Assembly: GCA_019247515.1 (NCBI GenBank)
Contig: JAFAOS010000368.1
Location: 1-43,922 of the forward strand
Direction: 5' to 3'
Source: Chloroflexota bacterium
Lineage (GTDB): Bacteria; Chloroflexota; UBA6077; CF-72
DNA length: 43,922 nt
Position 1 is the first letter of the stretch. Every line of letters starts with the position of its first letter. The translations under genes were made by a program, and so were the position numbers. This document shows, one piece after another, positions 16,982 to 24,698 of this stretch. The notes beneath the pieces are model-generated. The model had not been told where the DNA came from. It did no database searches and saw only the letters and a program-made list of their open reading frames with translations.

Positions 16982-17981
16982 CGCTCCTGGTCGGATTACT
17001 GGGCGGCCGGCTGCGCGACCGGGCAGGCGTTCACCGAACGCGCCGCGAGCATGCTGGCGGCTATTTTCGTCGCCGCCAAACGTGAAGAGATTCCGTGTCT
17101 GCCGTATGCACGTGAGCTGATCCGCTTGGGCCTGCGCACGACGGGCGAGCGTCTTGATCGCATCGATGCACTGTTGGCCCAGCAATTCCTGGGCGATCGT
17201 CTCGAAGACGCTGACTGGGAGAGCCGTTTTCTCACCGGCAGCTGGCAGACACTCGTCTCGCGCAGCTGGCCGCTGCTGACCGAACGTGTCGTGCGCACCT
17301 TCGGCGGCTCGGACTTTCTGCCTGCTGACCTGCTCGGGCCAGAGCCAATCAGCGTTTACCTGCGGCTCAGCGAGCGCGACATGCGCGGCGTGAAGCCCCT
17401 GCTCAAGCTGGTGTGGGAGACGCTGCTCAACGAGCTCGTCGCGCACTACGACCGCACGGCGGGCGACGGTTGCCATCCGGTGCTTCTGGTGCTCGACGAG
17501 GTCGCGCGCTTCGCCGTGCCTTCCCTGCCGGAGTATGCCGCGACGGTACCCGGTCGCGGCATCAGCCTGTGGGTCGCGGTCCAGTCGCTGAGCCAGCTCG
17601 ATGGGGTGTACCTACGCGCTGGTGCGCTCGCGTTACGCGAGGCGCTCGAGTCGCACGTCTTTTATCGACCCAGCGACTTGAGCACCGCGGAGTTTCTCGA
17701 GCAGCGCCTGGGCGAGGTCTCGGCCTACGCGCACTCAGTGACCGTCGGTCAAGACGGTGGTCGCTCGTCGCAGGGCCGCTCCGAGCGGGCGTGCCGCTGC
17801 TGGTCGCCCAGGATGTGCTGCAGCTCCGGCCGAACAGGTGGTGGTCTTCCATCGCGACCGTCCACCGGCGCGCGCTCAACGAGCTGACTGGCGCTCGGTA
17901 AACGGACTGCGTACGCGGGTTGGCCTGGCGGTGCCCGAGATATCAAACCTGCCAGATGGGCGACGCTTGAAGCGCGGGTAG
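16982..17981 (+). pseudogene. TraG/VirD4-like type IV coupling ATPase, C-terminal fragment
   Basis: A C-terminal piece of a conjugative coupling protein. It carries the second half of the motor domain and the TraM-recognition-like part: VRTFGGSDFLPADLL, ISVYLRLSER, LLVLDEVARFAVPSLPEYAATVPGRGISLWVAVQSLSQLDGVYL (Walker B LLVLDE), then HVFYRPSDLSTAEFLEQRLG. Near 17790 the frame changes to VPLLVAQDVLQLRP and near 17835 again to EQVVVFHRDRPPARAQRADWR, the usual end of this family. The Walker A half is missing. The gene is a dead remnant of a conjugative or integrative element. No relaxase or mating-pair genes are in the window. Confidence 0.65.
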
Positions 17982-18059
17982 GCAGTGCGTTCAATCGAGG
18001 CCATGAACCGTCCGAACCCCGGCTCGCGCCGTGGCGGGCGGCCAGGATACACCGCGGCC

Positions 18060-18653
18060 TCAGGCGCGCGGGAGGGGTGTGCCGGCGCCTGGGTGAATCG
18101 ATTGATCGAGGTGTCGATAGATTGAAGCGCGACTCACCCCGAGTGTGCGGGCGATCTCGGCAAGTGTGTGCTCGTGCGACTCGTACATCTGGCGGGCCAG
18201 TGTCAGTTTCGTCGGTGTCATGCTCAACGGTCGGCCGCCTTTACGACCGCGGGCTCGCGCCGATGCCAGTCCAGCGAGAGTGCGTTGGCGAATGATGTCG
18301 CGTTCAAACTCGGCCAGAGCGCCGAAGATGTGGAAGATCAGCTTGCCGCCGGCTGTTGTGGTATCGATGTTCTCCTGCAAGCTGCGGAAGCCAATGTCGC
18401 GCTGGTCGAGGTCGGCGATCGTATCGATCAGATGACGCAACGAGCGGCCCAGCCGATCCAACTTCCAGACCACCAGAGTGTCGCCCGTCCGTAGTTGGTC
18501 GAGGACCTTTGCCAGCTGTGGGCGTTCATCGAGAGCACCGCTGGCGGTGTCAACAAACAAGCGATAACAGCCCGCTGCCTTGAGAGCGTCGAGCTGCAGA
18601 TCAGGGTTCTGATCGGCCGTGGAGACACGGGCGTACCCGAGCCGGTGCGGCAT
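18060..18653 (-). CDS. Serine recombinase (resolvase/invertase family)
   Basis: A 197-residue intact small serine recombinase. The catalytic Ser11 lies in GYARVSTADQNPDLQ. The catalytic arginines are in KLDRLGRSLRHLID and EFERDIIRQRTLAGL. The C-terminal helix-turn-helix ends in LAEIARTLGVSRASIYRHL. Such proteins resolve cointegrates or invert short segments by a covalent 5'-phosphoserine link. It reads away from a 300-base gap that contains an inverted repeat fit for a crossover site. Its intactness contrasts with the broken genes upstream. No transposase accompanies it, so the parent element is unclear. Confidence 0.9.
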   Translation of the reverse strand: MPHRLGYARVSTADQNPDLQLDALKAAGCYRLFVDTASGALDERPQLAKVLDQLRTGDTLVVWKLDRLGRSLRHLIDTIADLDQRDIGFRSLQENIDTTTAGGKLIFHIFGALAEFERDIIRQRTLAGLASARARGRKGGRPLSMTPTKLTLARQMYESHEHTLAEIARTLGVSRASIYRHLDQSIHPGAGTPLPRA

Positions 18654-18754
18654 GGCGGCAGCGTATCAGAAACGTCCGTGAGCGGATATTGTGAGACGTT
18701 GATTGTTGACACGAGTTCTGGGCGCAGTGCCGGCCGACTCGGACGTGCTCGCGC

Positions 18755-18790
18755 GATATGTCTCAAAAACTAACGTTTGTGACACATATC
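18755..18790. repeat. Inverted repeat, candidate res/crossover site of the serine recombinase
   Basis: GATATGTCTCAAAAA (18755-18769) and TTTGTGACACATATC (18776-18790) form a 15-base inverted repeat with 13 matches and a six-base centre. It lies about 100 bases upstream of the recombinase start. Partial half-sites (such as TTGTGAGACGTT near 18690) lie between. Serine resolvases bind arrays of such dyads, and cut at the centre of one. No other element was seen in the 18654-18970 gap. Confidence 0.45.
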
Positions 18791-18970
18791 CTGAGCTGAC
18801 CGTCGCCCATCGAGACGTTTATAGTTTGTGCAAAGCTACGACGGAGCCAAGTAGCGGATCAACCTGGACCCCAGAGAGTCGCCGATAGTGGAAAGGTGGC
18901 GGACAGGCGTTCGTGAAGACCCTCCCGAGCGCGGGGAAAAACGGCCTGAGTTCAAGGTACCGTTTGGTCC

Positions 18971-19333
18971 ATGGCTATCTTGAAACGGATTGCTCCGATC
19001 TTCCCGGTCAGCGACCTCAGGGCATCACTCGAGCACTACCAGAGACTTGGCTTCGCGACGAGGAGCTACCAGGAGAGCCTCGTGTACGGCTTCGCCACTC
19101 TGGACACTGTCGAGATCCATCTGGGTGTCGTGCCCCATGGCAAGAGCGCGACACCCGCTTCGGCCTATGTATTTGTTGACGACGCGGACCAGTTGGCGCA
19201 GCGATGGACTGCGGCCGGCGCCAACGTCAGACCCCCAGAGGACACGGAGTGGGGACAACACGAAGGCGTGGCTATCGACCCCGACGGGAACATCATTCGC
19301 TTCGGCTCCCCCATGGCGCGTACTGCCGAATGA
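18971..19333 (+). CDS. VOC-superfamily (glyoxalase/bleomycin-resistance-like) protein
   Basis: A 120-residue single VOC domain with two beta-alpha-beta-beta-beta units. The first is IAPIFPVSDLRASLEHYQRLGF, the second AYVFVDDADQLAQRWTAAGANV followed by EGVAIDPDGNIIRFGSP. The Asp-Pro-Asp-Gly-Asn turn before the last strand is a family mark. It most resembles bleomycin-binding-type members, which bind rather than convert a ligand; an enzymatic role is not excluded. It stands alone on the plus strand just left of the RIT element. Confidence 0.8.
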   Translation: MAILKRIAPIFPVSDLRASLEHYQRLGFATRSYQESLVYGFATLDTVEIHLGVVPHGKSATPASAYVFVDDADQLAQRWTAAGANVRPPEDTEWGQHEGVAIDPDGNIIRFGSPMARTAE

Positions 19334-19350
19334 ACGGGAGCAGACGTAAC

Positions 19351-19508
19351 TCAATCGCAGGTGAGTTCGGCGACAGCCGTCTTGGCGCAGTCATCGTCAA
19401 CCAGCGCCTTGCCTCCGGTAGCCGTGGCGATGAGCGCGGCAAAGGCGGCTTTGTTGAGCGCGCGGCGGCCCCAGGCTGAGTTGTATTCAGGCGACGGCGT
19501 CGTCGGCC
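19351..19508 (-). pseudogene. Orphan open frame running out of the left RIT end
   Basis: On the minus strand an open frame of about 50 codons reads from the RIT left end to a TGA at 19351-19353, with SPEYNSAWGRRALNKAAFAA and, near its end, DDDCAKTAVAELTCD. It could be the C-terminal remnant of a gene interrupted by the element. I do not recognise its family. It does not resemble the expected C terminus of the truncated phosphatase on the other side. Confidence 0.25.
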
Positions 19509-19537
19509 AATTATCCCGAGCCCTCGATTATGCCGAG
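19509..19537 (+). repeat. RIT left outer terminal inverted repeat
   Basis: AATTATCCCGAGCC (19509-19522), five variable bases, then TTATGCCGAG (19528-19537). This is the inverted match of the right end at 22837-22865. The TTATGCCGA core recurs in the inner repeats and is the likely recombinase-binding motif. Confidence 0.85.
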
Positions 19538-19569
19538 TTTCAGGGCGTCCTGAACTGCCGGTGATTACG

Positions 19570-19585
19570 GCGAGTCGGCATAATC
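19570..19585 (+). repeat. RIT left inner inverted repeat
   Basis: GCGAGTCGGCATAATC is exactly inverted relative to 22768-22783 on the right. It overlaps the last codon and stop of ritC and forms an imperfect palindrome with the preceding ATTACGGCGA. Confidence 0.8.
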
Positions 19586-20576
19586 AGAGGCTCTCCAGGA
19601 ACGCGAGCAACGTGTCCGGCGGGCGGTACCGTGCTGGTGTCTCGACGGATGGAGGAGCGGTCCGGGCCAGTGCGCGCTCCTTGAGCGAGAGATCCGCATG
19701 GAGGTAAATCTGGGTCGTCTGGAGTTGCTCGTGGCCGAGCCACAAGGCAATTACCGACGTGTCGACGCCAGCCTGCAGCAACTGCATGGCACAAGTGTGC
19801 CGAAGCACGTGTGGCGAAACCTGTTTGGCCCGTAAGGACGGGCAACTGTTTTCGGCCGCCGCTGCGTACTTGCCGATAAGGAGCGCGATCGCGTCGGTGC
19901 TGAGCGGTCTGCCACGACTGGTGGGAAACAGCGGGTCATCAGGGCGGCCATGGCGTTCGTGTATCCAGACGCGCAGGACCGCGGCTGTCTGAGCGGTAAG
20001 CGGGGTAATGCGCTGCTTGCGTCCCTTGCCGTGGCACCGTACATGCGCGCCAGCGTCCAAGTGGACGTCCTGGCACATCAGCTTCGTGACTTCGGAGACG
20101 CGCAAGCCGGTCTGCACTGCAAGTACCAGCAACGCGTGGTCGCGTCGGCCCGTCCAAGTCGAGGGGTTGGCAGCTGCGATCAGAGCAGCCACCTCCTGCG
20201 GCGTGAGGAAAGTGACCAGCGCGCGGTCGTAGCGCTTGTGCGGAATGGCTAGCACGCGTTGGATCAGCGCGGCATGCTCAGGATGGCGGAATGACGCGAA
20301 CCGAAAAAACGAGTGGAGGGCTGCCAGGCGGGCGTTGCGGGTGCGCACCCGATTTCCACGATCTTGTTCCAGATGCTCCAGGAACGCGCCGATCATCGTG
20401 GCGTCCAGATCGTCAATGCCGAGTTTGGACGGTGCCTTACCGGTGCGCAGGTAGATGAACCGCAGCAGCAGTCTGAACGTATCGCGATACGCCTCCACCG
20501 TGAAGGCGCTGACTCGGCGCTGGTTGATGAGTCGGTCGCTAAAGAAAGCTTCGAGCGTCGGAGCCAACGAACTCAT
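19584..20576 (-). CDS. ritC: RIT tyrosine recombinase, third gene (RitC-like)
   Basis: A 330-residue tyrosine recombinase. The N-terminal SAM-like core-binding domain (FFSDRLINQRRVSAFTVEAY) resembles phage-type integrases. Catalytic signatures are the first Arg in TGLRVSEVTKL, Lys in CHGKGRKQR, HxxR in SPHVLRHTCAMQ, the second His in LWLGHEQLQ, and the nucleophilic Tyr in TTQIYLHAD. ATG 20576 overlaps the ritB stop by four bases. It is predicted to act with its two partners on the element ends. Confidence 0.92.
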   Translation of the reverse strand: MSSLAPTLEAFFSDRLINQRRVSAFTVEAYRDTFRLLLRFIYLRTGKAPSKLGIDDLDATMIGAFLEHLEQDRGNRVRTRNARLAALHSFFRFASFRHPEHAALIQRVLAIPHKRYDRALVTFLTPQEVAALIAAANPSTWTGRRDHALLVLAVQTGLRVSEVTKLMCQDVHLDAGAHVRCHGKGRKQRITPLTAQTAAVLRVWIHERHGRPDDPLFPTSRGRPLSTDAIALLIGKYAAAAENSCPSLRAKQVSPHVLRHTCAMQLLQAGVDTSVIALWLGHEQLQTTQIYLHADLSLKERALARTAPPSVETPARYRPPDTLLAFLESL

Positions 20577-21493
20577 GGCTGCACCTCCAGTGCGGCCTCG
20601 ACGCGGGAAGCCGCCAAGGCGAGCAACTCCGGTGCCGCCGAGAGGTACCAGTAGGTGGACTTCGGATCGACGTGCCCCACGTAGGTTGACAGCACCGGCA
20701 GTTTTGCTTGCACATCAACACCGGTGTGGTGCCAGTCGAGGACCGTCCGGACGACAAAGGTGTGGCGCAGGTCGTGAAGGCGAACGTGGCCGGCGGACGA
20801 CGGCCTGATCTCGGCGTGCTTCACCAAGCCAACGTACGTGTGGTTGACGGTTCGATAGGCGAGCCTGGCGTGCCGCATGTTCACAAACAAGCTCGGCGTG
20901 AGCGCCCGCCGCTCCAGCTCATTGCGCAGGCGCTGGTACCGCTGGAGTGCAGCGATCGTGCTGGGATGCAGCGCCACTGCGCGCGACTTACCGAACTTGC
21001 TCGCCCGGATGATCAGGACCCCGTTCTCGTAATCCACATCGTCGCAGTCCAACCGGATCGCTTCGCTCACGCGCAACCCAGTGCACGCCAGCACGCCGAT
21101 GAGCGTTTCGTAGGTCGCGGCCCGCAAGGGCGGTTGCAGCAGACGGGCTGCCTGCATCAGCTTGGCGATATCGGATTTGCTGTACAAGTAGGGAGAGGTC
21201 CGGGAGCGCCGGACCGGCAGTACATACGCCGCCGGCACTTCGCACCGTGGATCCAGGCTCTGCAAGTGGCGGGCGAAGCTGCGCACCGCCTTCAAGCGCT
21301 CACACCACTGAATCGGGTTCTCGGCGGGTTGCCTGGCCCAGGCTAACGCCAGCTCAGTCGTCACCACCGTCGCTCCGCTTTGCTCGAGGTAGCTGACGAA
21401 TTTGGGGAGGAGATAACTGGCGTTCTTGAGCTTGAAGCCGAGCGCCCGGCGGACGGCCAGGTAATCGTCGAGCGCCTCACGTAAGCCGTTCAT
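20573..21493 (-). CDS. ritB: RIT tyrosine recombinase, second gene (RitB-like)
   Basis: A 306-residue tyrosine recombinase starting at ATG 21493, inside the ritA stop (ATGA). An upstream in-frame extension antisense to nothing but overlapping ritA is rejected. Signatures are TGLRVSEAIRLD, the Lys in ASKFGKSRAV, HDLRHTFVVRTVLDWH, the late His in YVGHVDPKST and the Tyr in YWYLSAAPEL. The spacing between the HxxR and the second His is longer than in phage integrases, which is seen in the middle gene of these trios. Confidence 0.92.
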   Translation of the reverse strand: MNGLREALDDYLAVRRALGFKLKNASYLLPKFVSYLEQSGATVVTTELALAWARQPAENPIQWCERLKAVRSFARHLQSLDPRCEVPAAYVLPVRRSRTSPYLYSKSDIAKLMQAARLLQPPLRAATYETLIGVLACTGLRVSEAIRLDCDDVDYENGVLIIRASKFGKSRAVALHPSTIAALQRYQRLRNELERRALTPSLFVNMRHARLAYRTVNHTYVGLVKHAEIRPSSAGHVRLHDLRHTFVVRTVLDWHHTGVDVQAKLPVLSTYVGHVDPKSTYWYLSAAPELLALAASRVEAALEVQP

Positions 21494-22704
21494 AGCGCGC
21501 CCCCAGGCCAGGGCTGAGCGACGGTCCGCAGCGAACCGACGTCGATCTTGGCGTACACGGCCGTCGTGAGGAAGCTTCGGTGGCGCAGCACTTGCGCGAT
21601 CTCCGTCAGTGACGAACCGCTGCGGAGCATCTGCGATGCCGCGGTATGCCGCAAACGGTGCGGACCGATCCGCGGCAGCTTGGCGCGCTTGCAGGCGTGA
21701 TACACGACGTCCTTGACGCCAAACCTCGTCAGCGGAGTGATGGGCGCGATGACGCTCAGGAAGACTGCGCGGCACCGCACGTCGGGCCGCCGGGTGCACA
21801 CCAGATACTCACCCAAAGCCTCGCCCACGTCCGATGGCAGCGGCAGGCGTTCCAGGCGTTTGGCCTTGCCGCGGATCAGGATCTCGCCGCGTCTCCAATC
21901 GACGTCACCCAATTCGAGGGCGATCACCTCACTTGCGCGCAGGCCCAGGCGCACCAGCAACTTGAGGATCGCGTAATCACGCCGGCCACCGATACGCCGC
22001 CGATCGCAACTGGCGAGCAGGGCGGCAACGTGGTGCGGCTCGAGTGGTCGTGGAAGTGAACTCGCATTCCAGTTGGGCGGGGCAAGCACAGCTGCAGCCA
22101 GCGGCAGGTGCGTGATTCCGTCCACGTAGAGGAACCGCAACAATGACCGCAGTGCTGGGATCAGCATCTTGACGGCACCGGGACTGCGTCGGCGAGTTTG
22201 ACGCACTACGAAATGCGTCACCTCAGCGGCCGTCATGGTTTCGAGGTCAGTACCTTGTTGACGATCAGCACGCTCCCGGAGGAACGCACGAGCCTGCATC
22301 ACGTAATTGCTGACTGTGGCCGGCGCGAGTCCGCGCTCGCGCTCGAGGTAAGACCGATACCGAGCGATCAAAATCTCCACTGCATTCGCCGCGGCCGGCT
22401 CTATGGACTCCGGCACTGGCTCCAGCTCGCGCATGTAGCCCAGAAGCGACGTGAATCTGCGATGCGAAAGCCGCTGATGACCAGCCCGTCGCTTGGTTTG
22501 GACAAACTGCTTGAGCCGCTCCGGCGTCAGCTGCGCGGCCGAAAATTCCTCACTGACCATCCAGCGGTCCAATTCAGCGACCAGGCGCACTTGATCTTCT
22601 ACCGTCCGCGCGGCATAACCGCGGCTGGCCAGCGCTCGAGCATAGCCTGCCACGAATCTCGCCAGTGGACCCGAACAGCGGGCACTCAACTCCGGGTCAC
22701 CCAT
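21490..22704 (-). CDS. ritA: RIT tyrosine recombinase, first gene (RitA-like)
   Basis: A 404-residue tyrosine recombinase, the largest of the trio. ATG 22704 has GGGAGGT at good spacing; a TTG at 22710 is a weaker alternative. The N-terminal part holds two helical DNA-binding regions (VRLVAELDRWM and YRSYLERERGLAPATVSNYV). Catalytic signatures are LGLRASEVIALE, GKAKRLERLPL, HRLRHTAASQML, LRHRSFLTTAVYAKID with the nucleophilic Tyr. It is the first gene transcribed, with the right inner repeat 64 bases upstream. Confidence 0.92.
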   Translation of the reverse strand: MGDPELSARCSGPLARFVAGYARALASRGYAARTVEDQVRLVAELDRWMVSEEFSAAQLTPERLKQFVQTKRRAGHQRLSHRRFTSLLGYMRELEPVPESIEPAAANAVEILIARYRSYLERERGLAPATVSNYVMQARAFLRERADRQQGTDLETMTAAEVTHFVVRQTRRRSPGAVKMLIPALRSLLRFLYVDGITHLPLAAAVLAPPNWNASSLPRPLEPHHVAALLASCDRRRIGGRRDYAILKLLVRLGLRASEVIALELGDVDWRRGEILIRGKAKRLERLPLPSDVGEALGEYLVCTRRPDVRCRAVFLSVIAPITPLTRFGVKDVVYHACKRAKLPRIGPHRLRHTAASQMLRSGSSLTEIAQVLRHRSFLTTAVYAKIDVGSLRTVAQPWPGGAL

Positions 22705-22767
22705 TACCAAGACCTCCCTTCAGCAAGGGCAATCGCCCTCAGCAGGGACTCTCGGTCAGCGGACCAG

Positions 22768-22783
22768 GATTATGCCGACTCGC
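22768..22783 (-). repeat. RIT right inner inverted repeat
   Basis: GATTATGCCGACTCGC is the exact reverse complement of the left inner repeat at 19570-19585. It lies just upstream of ritA, so binding of a recombinase here could also regulate the operon. Confidence 0.8.
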
Positions 22784-22836
22784 TCAGGATCGCCGAACGT
22801 GGATCGCTCTCCCACAGACGCCGAACTCGAGGGCAC

Positions 22837-22865
22837 CTCGGCATAACCCACGGCTCGGGATAATT
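22837..22865 (-). repeat. RIT right outer terminal inverted repeat
   Basis: CTCGGCATAA, five variable bases, then GGCTCGGGATAATT. This is the inverted counterpart of 19509-19537 and defines the right end of the element. Confidence 0.85.
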
Positions 22866-22869
22866 TGCT

Positions 22870-22889
22870 TTATGCCGACCTCGGCATAA
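22870..22889. repeat. Perfect palindrome just outside the right RIT end
   Basis: TTATGCCGACCTCGGCATAA has two nine-base arms with a two-base centre. Its arm is the same TTATGCCGA motif found in the element's own repeats, so it may be a recombination core or target site. No copy is visible outside the left end. Confidence 0.55.
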
Positions 22890-22976
22890 GGCAAACGACG
22901 GATCGGTTCGACCGACGAGCGGCGAGTAACGGCAATCTACAGATCGATCGGCACCTTGAGGGCCGGATTGCTCAGC

Positions 22977-23420
22977 TCAGCCTCCCTGGGCGGACAGCTC
23001 GTGGGCGGACAGCTCAGCCTCCTGGGCGATGGCTGCGCCAGTGCGGCTCGGGCACGAAGGGGCTCGTAAGCGGGCTAGCCGTCGGTGCGACGTCATCATG
23101 TCTGGCACAAGCTGCGTCTGTTGCCCGACCGAGAATGTCGTGTTCTGGGTCAGGCCGAGCTTCGCACTCAACGGGTTGATCGTCTCATAGGGACGGCCAC
23201 CCTCATCGCCACCCTCGTCCGGCGGTGAGTACAGGTACGTAGGCTGCTGTATCGTCTCACGTGGGAAAGAAAAGAAGTCGACGAGCGCACCCGCTCGCTG
23301 CCAGCCGACGACGCTCAGCGCATGCGGGTCTGTTTGGCCATTGGGGTCCACGCCGTAGGGCGGTGGCTGTTGGGCTGGCTTTTCACCGTGGCGGATGACC
23401 ATGATCTGGAGTGGCGGCAT
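22977..23420 (-). pseudogene. Histidine phosphatase (phosphoglycerate-mutase-like) gene, C-terminally truncated
   Basis: The frame starts well (ATG 23420 with GAGGAGA upstream) and has the catalytic MVIRHGEKP. Then come HALSVVGWQRAGALVDFF and RPYETINPLSAKLGL, the usual second block of this family. After QLVPDMM the expected continuation with the second catalytic His is missing. Instead the frame runs through a small direct repeat (22973-22992 and 23010-23028, CAGCTCAGCCTCC followed by TGGGCG) into a stop. The gene therefore lost its C-terminal half, probably through the rearrangement that also brought in the RIT element 110 bases away. Confidence 0.6.
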
Positions 23421-23555
23421 AGGTCTCCTCGTGCCGACTAGTCTTGGCCACTCGCGCGGGCCAACGCAAGACTCTCACTCCGACGCAATGGAATCTACGC
23501 TCAATGCGGCGCCGCCTAGACATGGTGAGGTCCGGCCAACACTGGATGCTCCCCG

Positions 23556-24533
23556 TCACATACGTCCCGAAGCCCGGCCGACAAAATCCAGCTGATGCGA
23601 CACCAGCGTTAGTTCGCCACGGTCGATCTGGTCATGACGCAGCGCGATCCAGTCGCTGAACCGGTCGGGATCGAGCCGTGTGTGTCCCGTCAGCGCCCTA
23701 GCGATGATGGTCACCAGGCAATGCAGAAAGTACGCTTCGTCGTGCGGGTACCGACCTCCAGACGAGAACACGACCCAGTCGGAGGGCCCGACATCGACAA
23801 TTTCCGCCCTGAGGGTTCGCAAACACGAGAAGAGGAGTCGGCCCGCTCGACTTCCTGCGGCCATCCACTTGTTCGAACGGCGATCCATGGTGGCGTGATA
23901 CAGCTCATAGATCAGACCGTCAAACTCCTCATCGATAACTGGCAGAAGGACCGTGTCACCATCAAAGTTTATCGTGAAGTAGAAGAGGCCATCCGGCTCT
24001 AACAAGGATAAAATCACCGGCAGAGCGTGCTGCAGATCAACGAGGTCGAGCACCGCATTGGCCATCACCAGGTTCCATCTGGCGCCATTCGCCCATCGGC
24101 AAGCGAACTCCTCGTACCCCGCCTGGTTGAACTCGATGTTCAGCAATGCGTGTGGTCCACGCAACTCCAAGCGGCCGTCCGTCGCGCAGGCCCAGGGACA
24201 GTGCGCGAGCCGCCGACGCGCCTCGGCCAGGCAAGCCGCATCCGGATCGATCGCGGTCAGGTCAACTCCTACCTCTCTCTGAGCCCCAAGCGACTGCGTC
24301 CGTTCGAAGATGTCCTCGAAGAGCCCCCAGTCAAGCATGCGCTCAATCATCGTGCCAATTCCGGCGCCGATCTCCAGCACACGAAACCTGGACGCCCGGC
24401 TATCCGTCAGCGCGGTCCGCAACGAGTTCCAGACGTGGTTATTCAGCGCACGATCGTCGACTGTTCTTTTCGCCAGCAGATAGCGGATCTGGCTGAACCC
24501 TGGAGCAGGCTCGGTCGTACCCAAGTCGCGCAT
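23556..24533 (-). CDS. Class I SAM-dependent methyltransferase
   Basis: A 325-residue methyltransferase with motif I VLEIGAGIGTMIERML, an acidic motif II in LTAIDPD, and NLVMANAVLDLVDLQ followed by LLEPDGLFYFTINFDG. The family is large and I cannot name the substrate. It follows the ferritin-like gene on the same strand by 165 bases, in a cluster with a divergent glycosyltransferase and another methyltransferase. That suggests a small tailoring pathway. The 23421-23555 gap upstream of its end shows nothing clear. Confidence 0.8.
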   Translation of the reverse strand: MRDLGTTEPAPGFSQIRYLLAKRTVDDRALNNHVWNSLRTALTDSRASRFRVLEIGAGIGTMIERMLDWGLFEDIFERTQSLGAQREVGVDLTAIDPDAACLAEARRRLAHCPWACATDGRLELRGPHALLNIEFNQAGYEEFACRWANGARWNLVMANAVLDLVDLQHALPVILSLLEPDGLFYFTINFDGDTVLLPVIDEEFDGLIYELYHATMDRRSNKWMAAGSRAGRLLFSCLRTLRAEIVDVGPSDWVVFSSGGRYPHDEAYFLHCLVTIIARALTGHTRLDPDRFSDWIALRHDQIDRGELTLVSHQLDFVGRASGRM

Positions 24534-24698
24534 CAGGTGCGCAAGGGTCGGAGACTGCCCATCACTCAGCGAACAGTGCCGTCGTCGGTGCAGGTAGTGT
24601 GCCCCTCAGGTTGATGTTTGAGTAGCCGGTGCTCAGTTGTGCTCCAGCTATGGCCTGCAGGAAAACGATAGAGGCATCTGCGCCAATTACCGACCAGC

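Larger units (their letters stand above)
19509..22865 (-). mobile_element. RIT (recombinase-in-trio) element with inverted ends
   Basis: Three different tyrosine recombinase genes lie head to tail with ATGA overlaps, the hallmark of RIT elements. They are enclosed by matching inverted ends. The outer pairs are AATTATCCCGAGCC-N5-TTATGCCGAG on the left and its reverse complement on the right, with 24 of 29 positions identical in order. An inner 16-base pair lies just inside each end. The element is 3357 bases. All three genes look intact with catalytic residues present, so it may be active or recently inserted. No passenger gene is carried. Confidence 0.85.

Noticed and set aside
19509..22865. 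Tn554-like transposon or prophage integrase
   Set aside because: Tn554 has two tyrosine recombinases plus a small third protein and lacks inverted ends. Here there are three full recombinases with inverted ends, as in RIT elements, and there are no phage genes.
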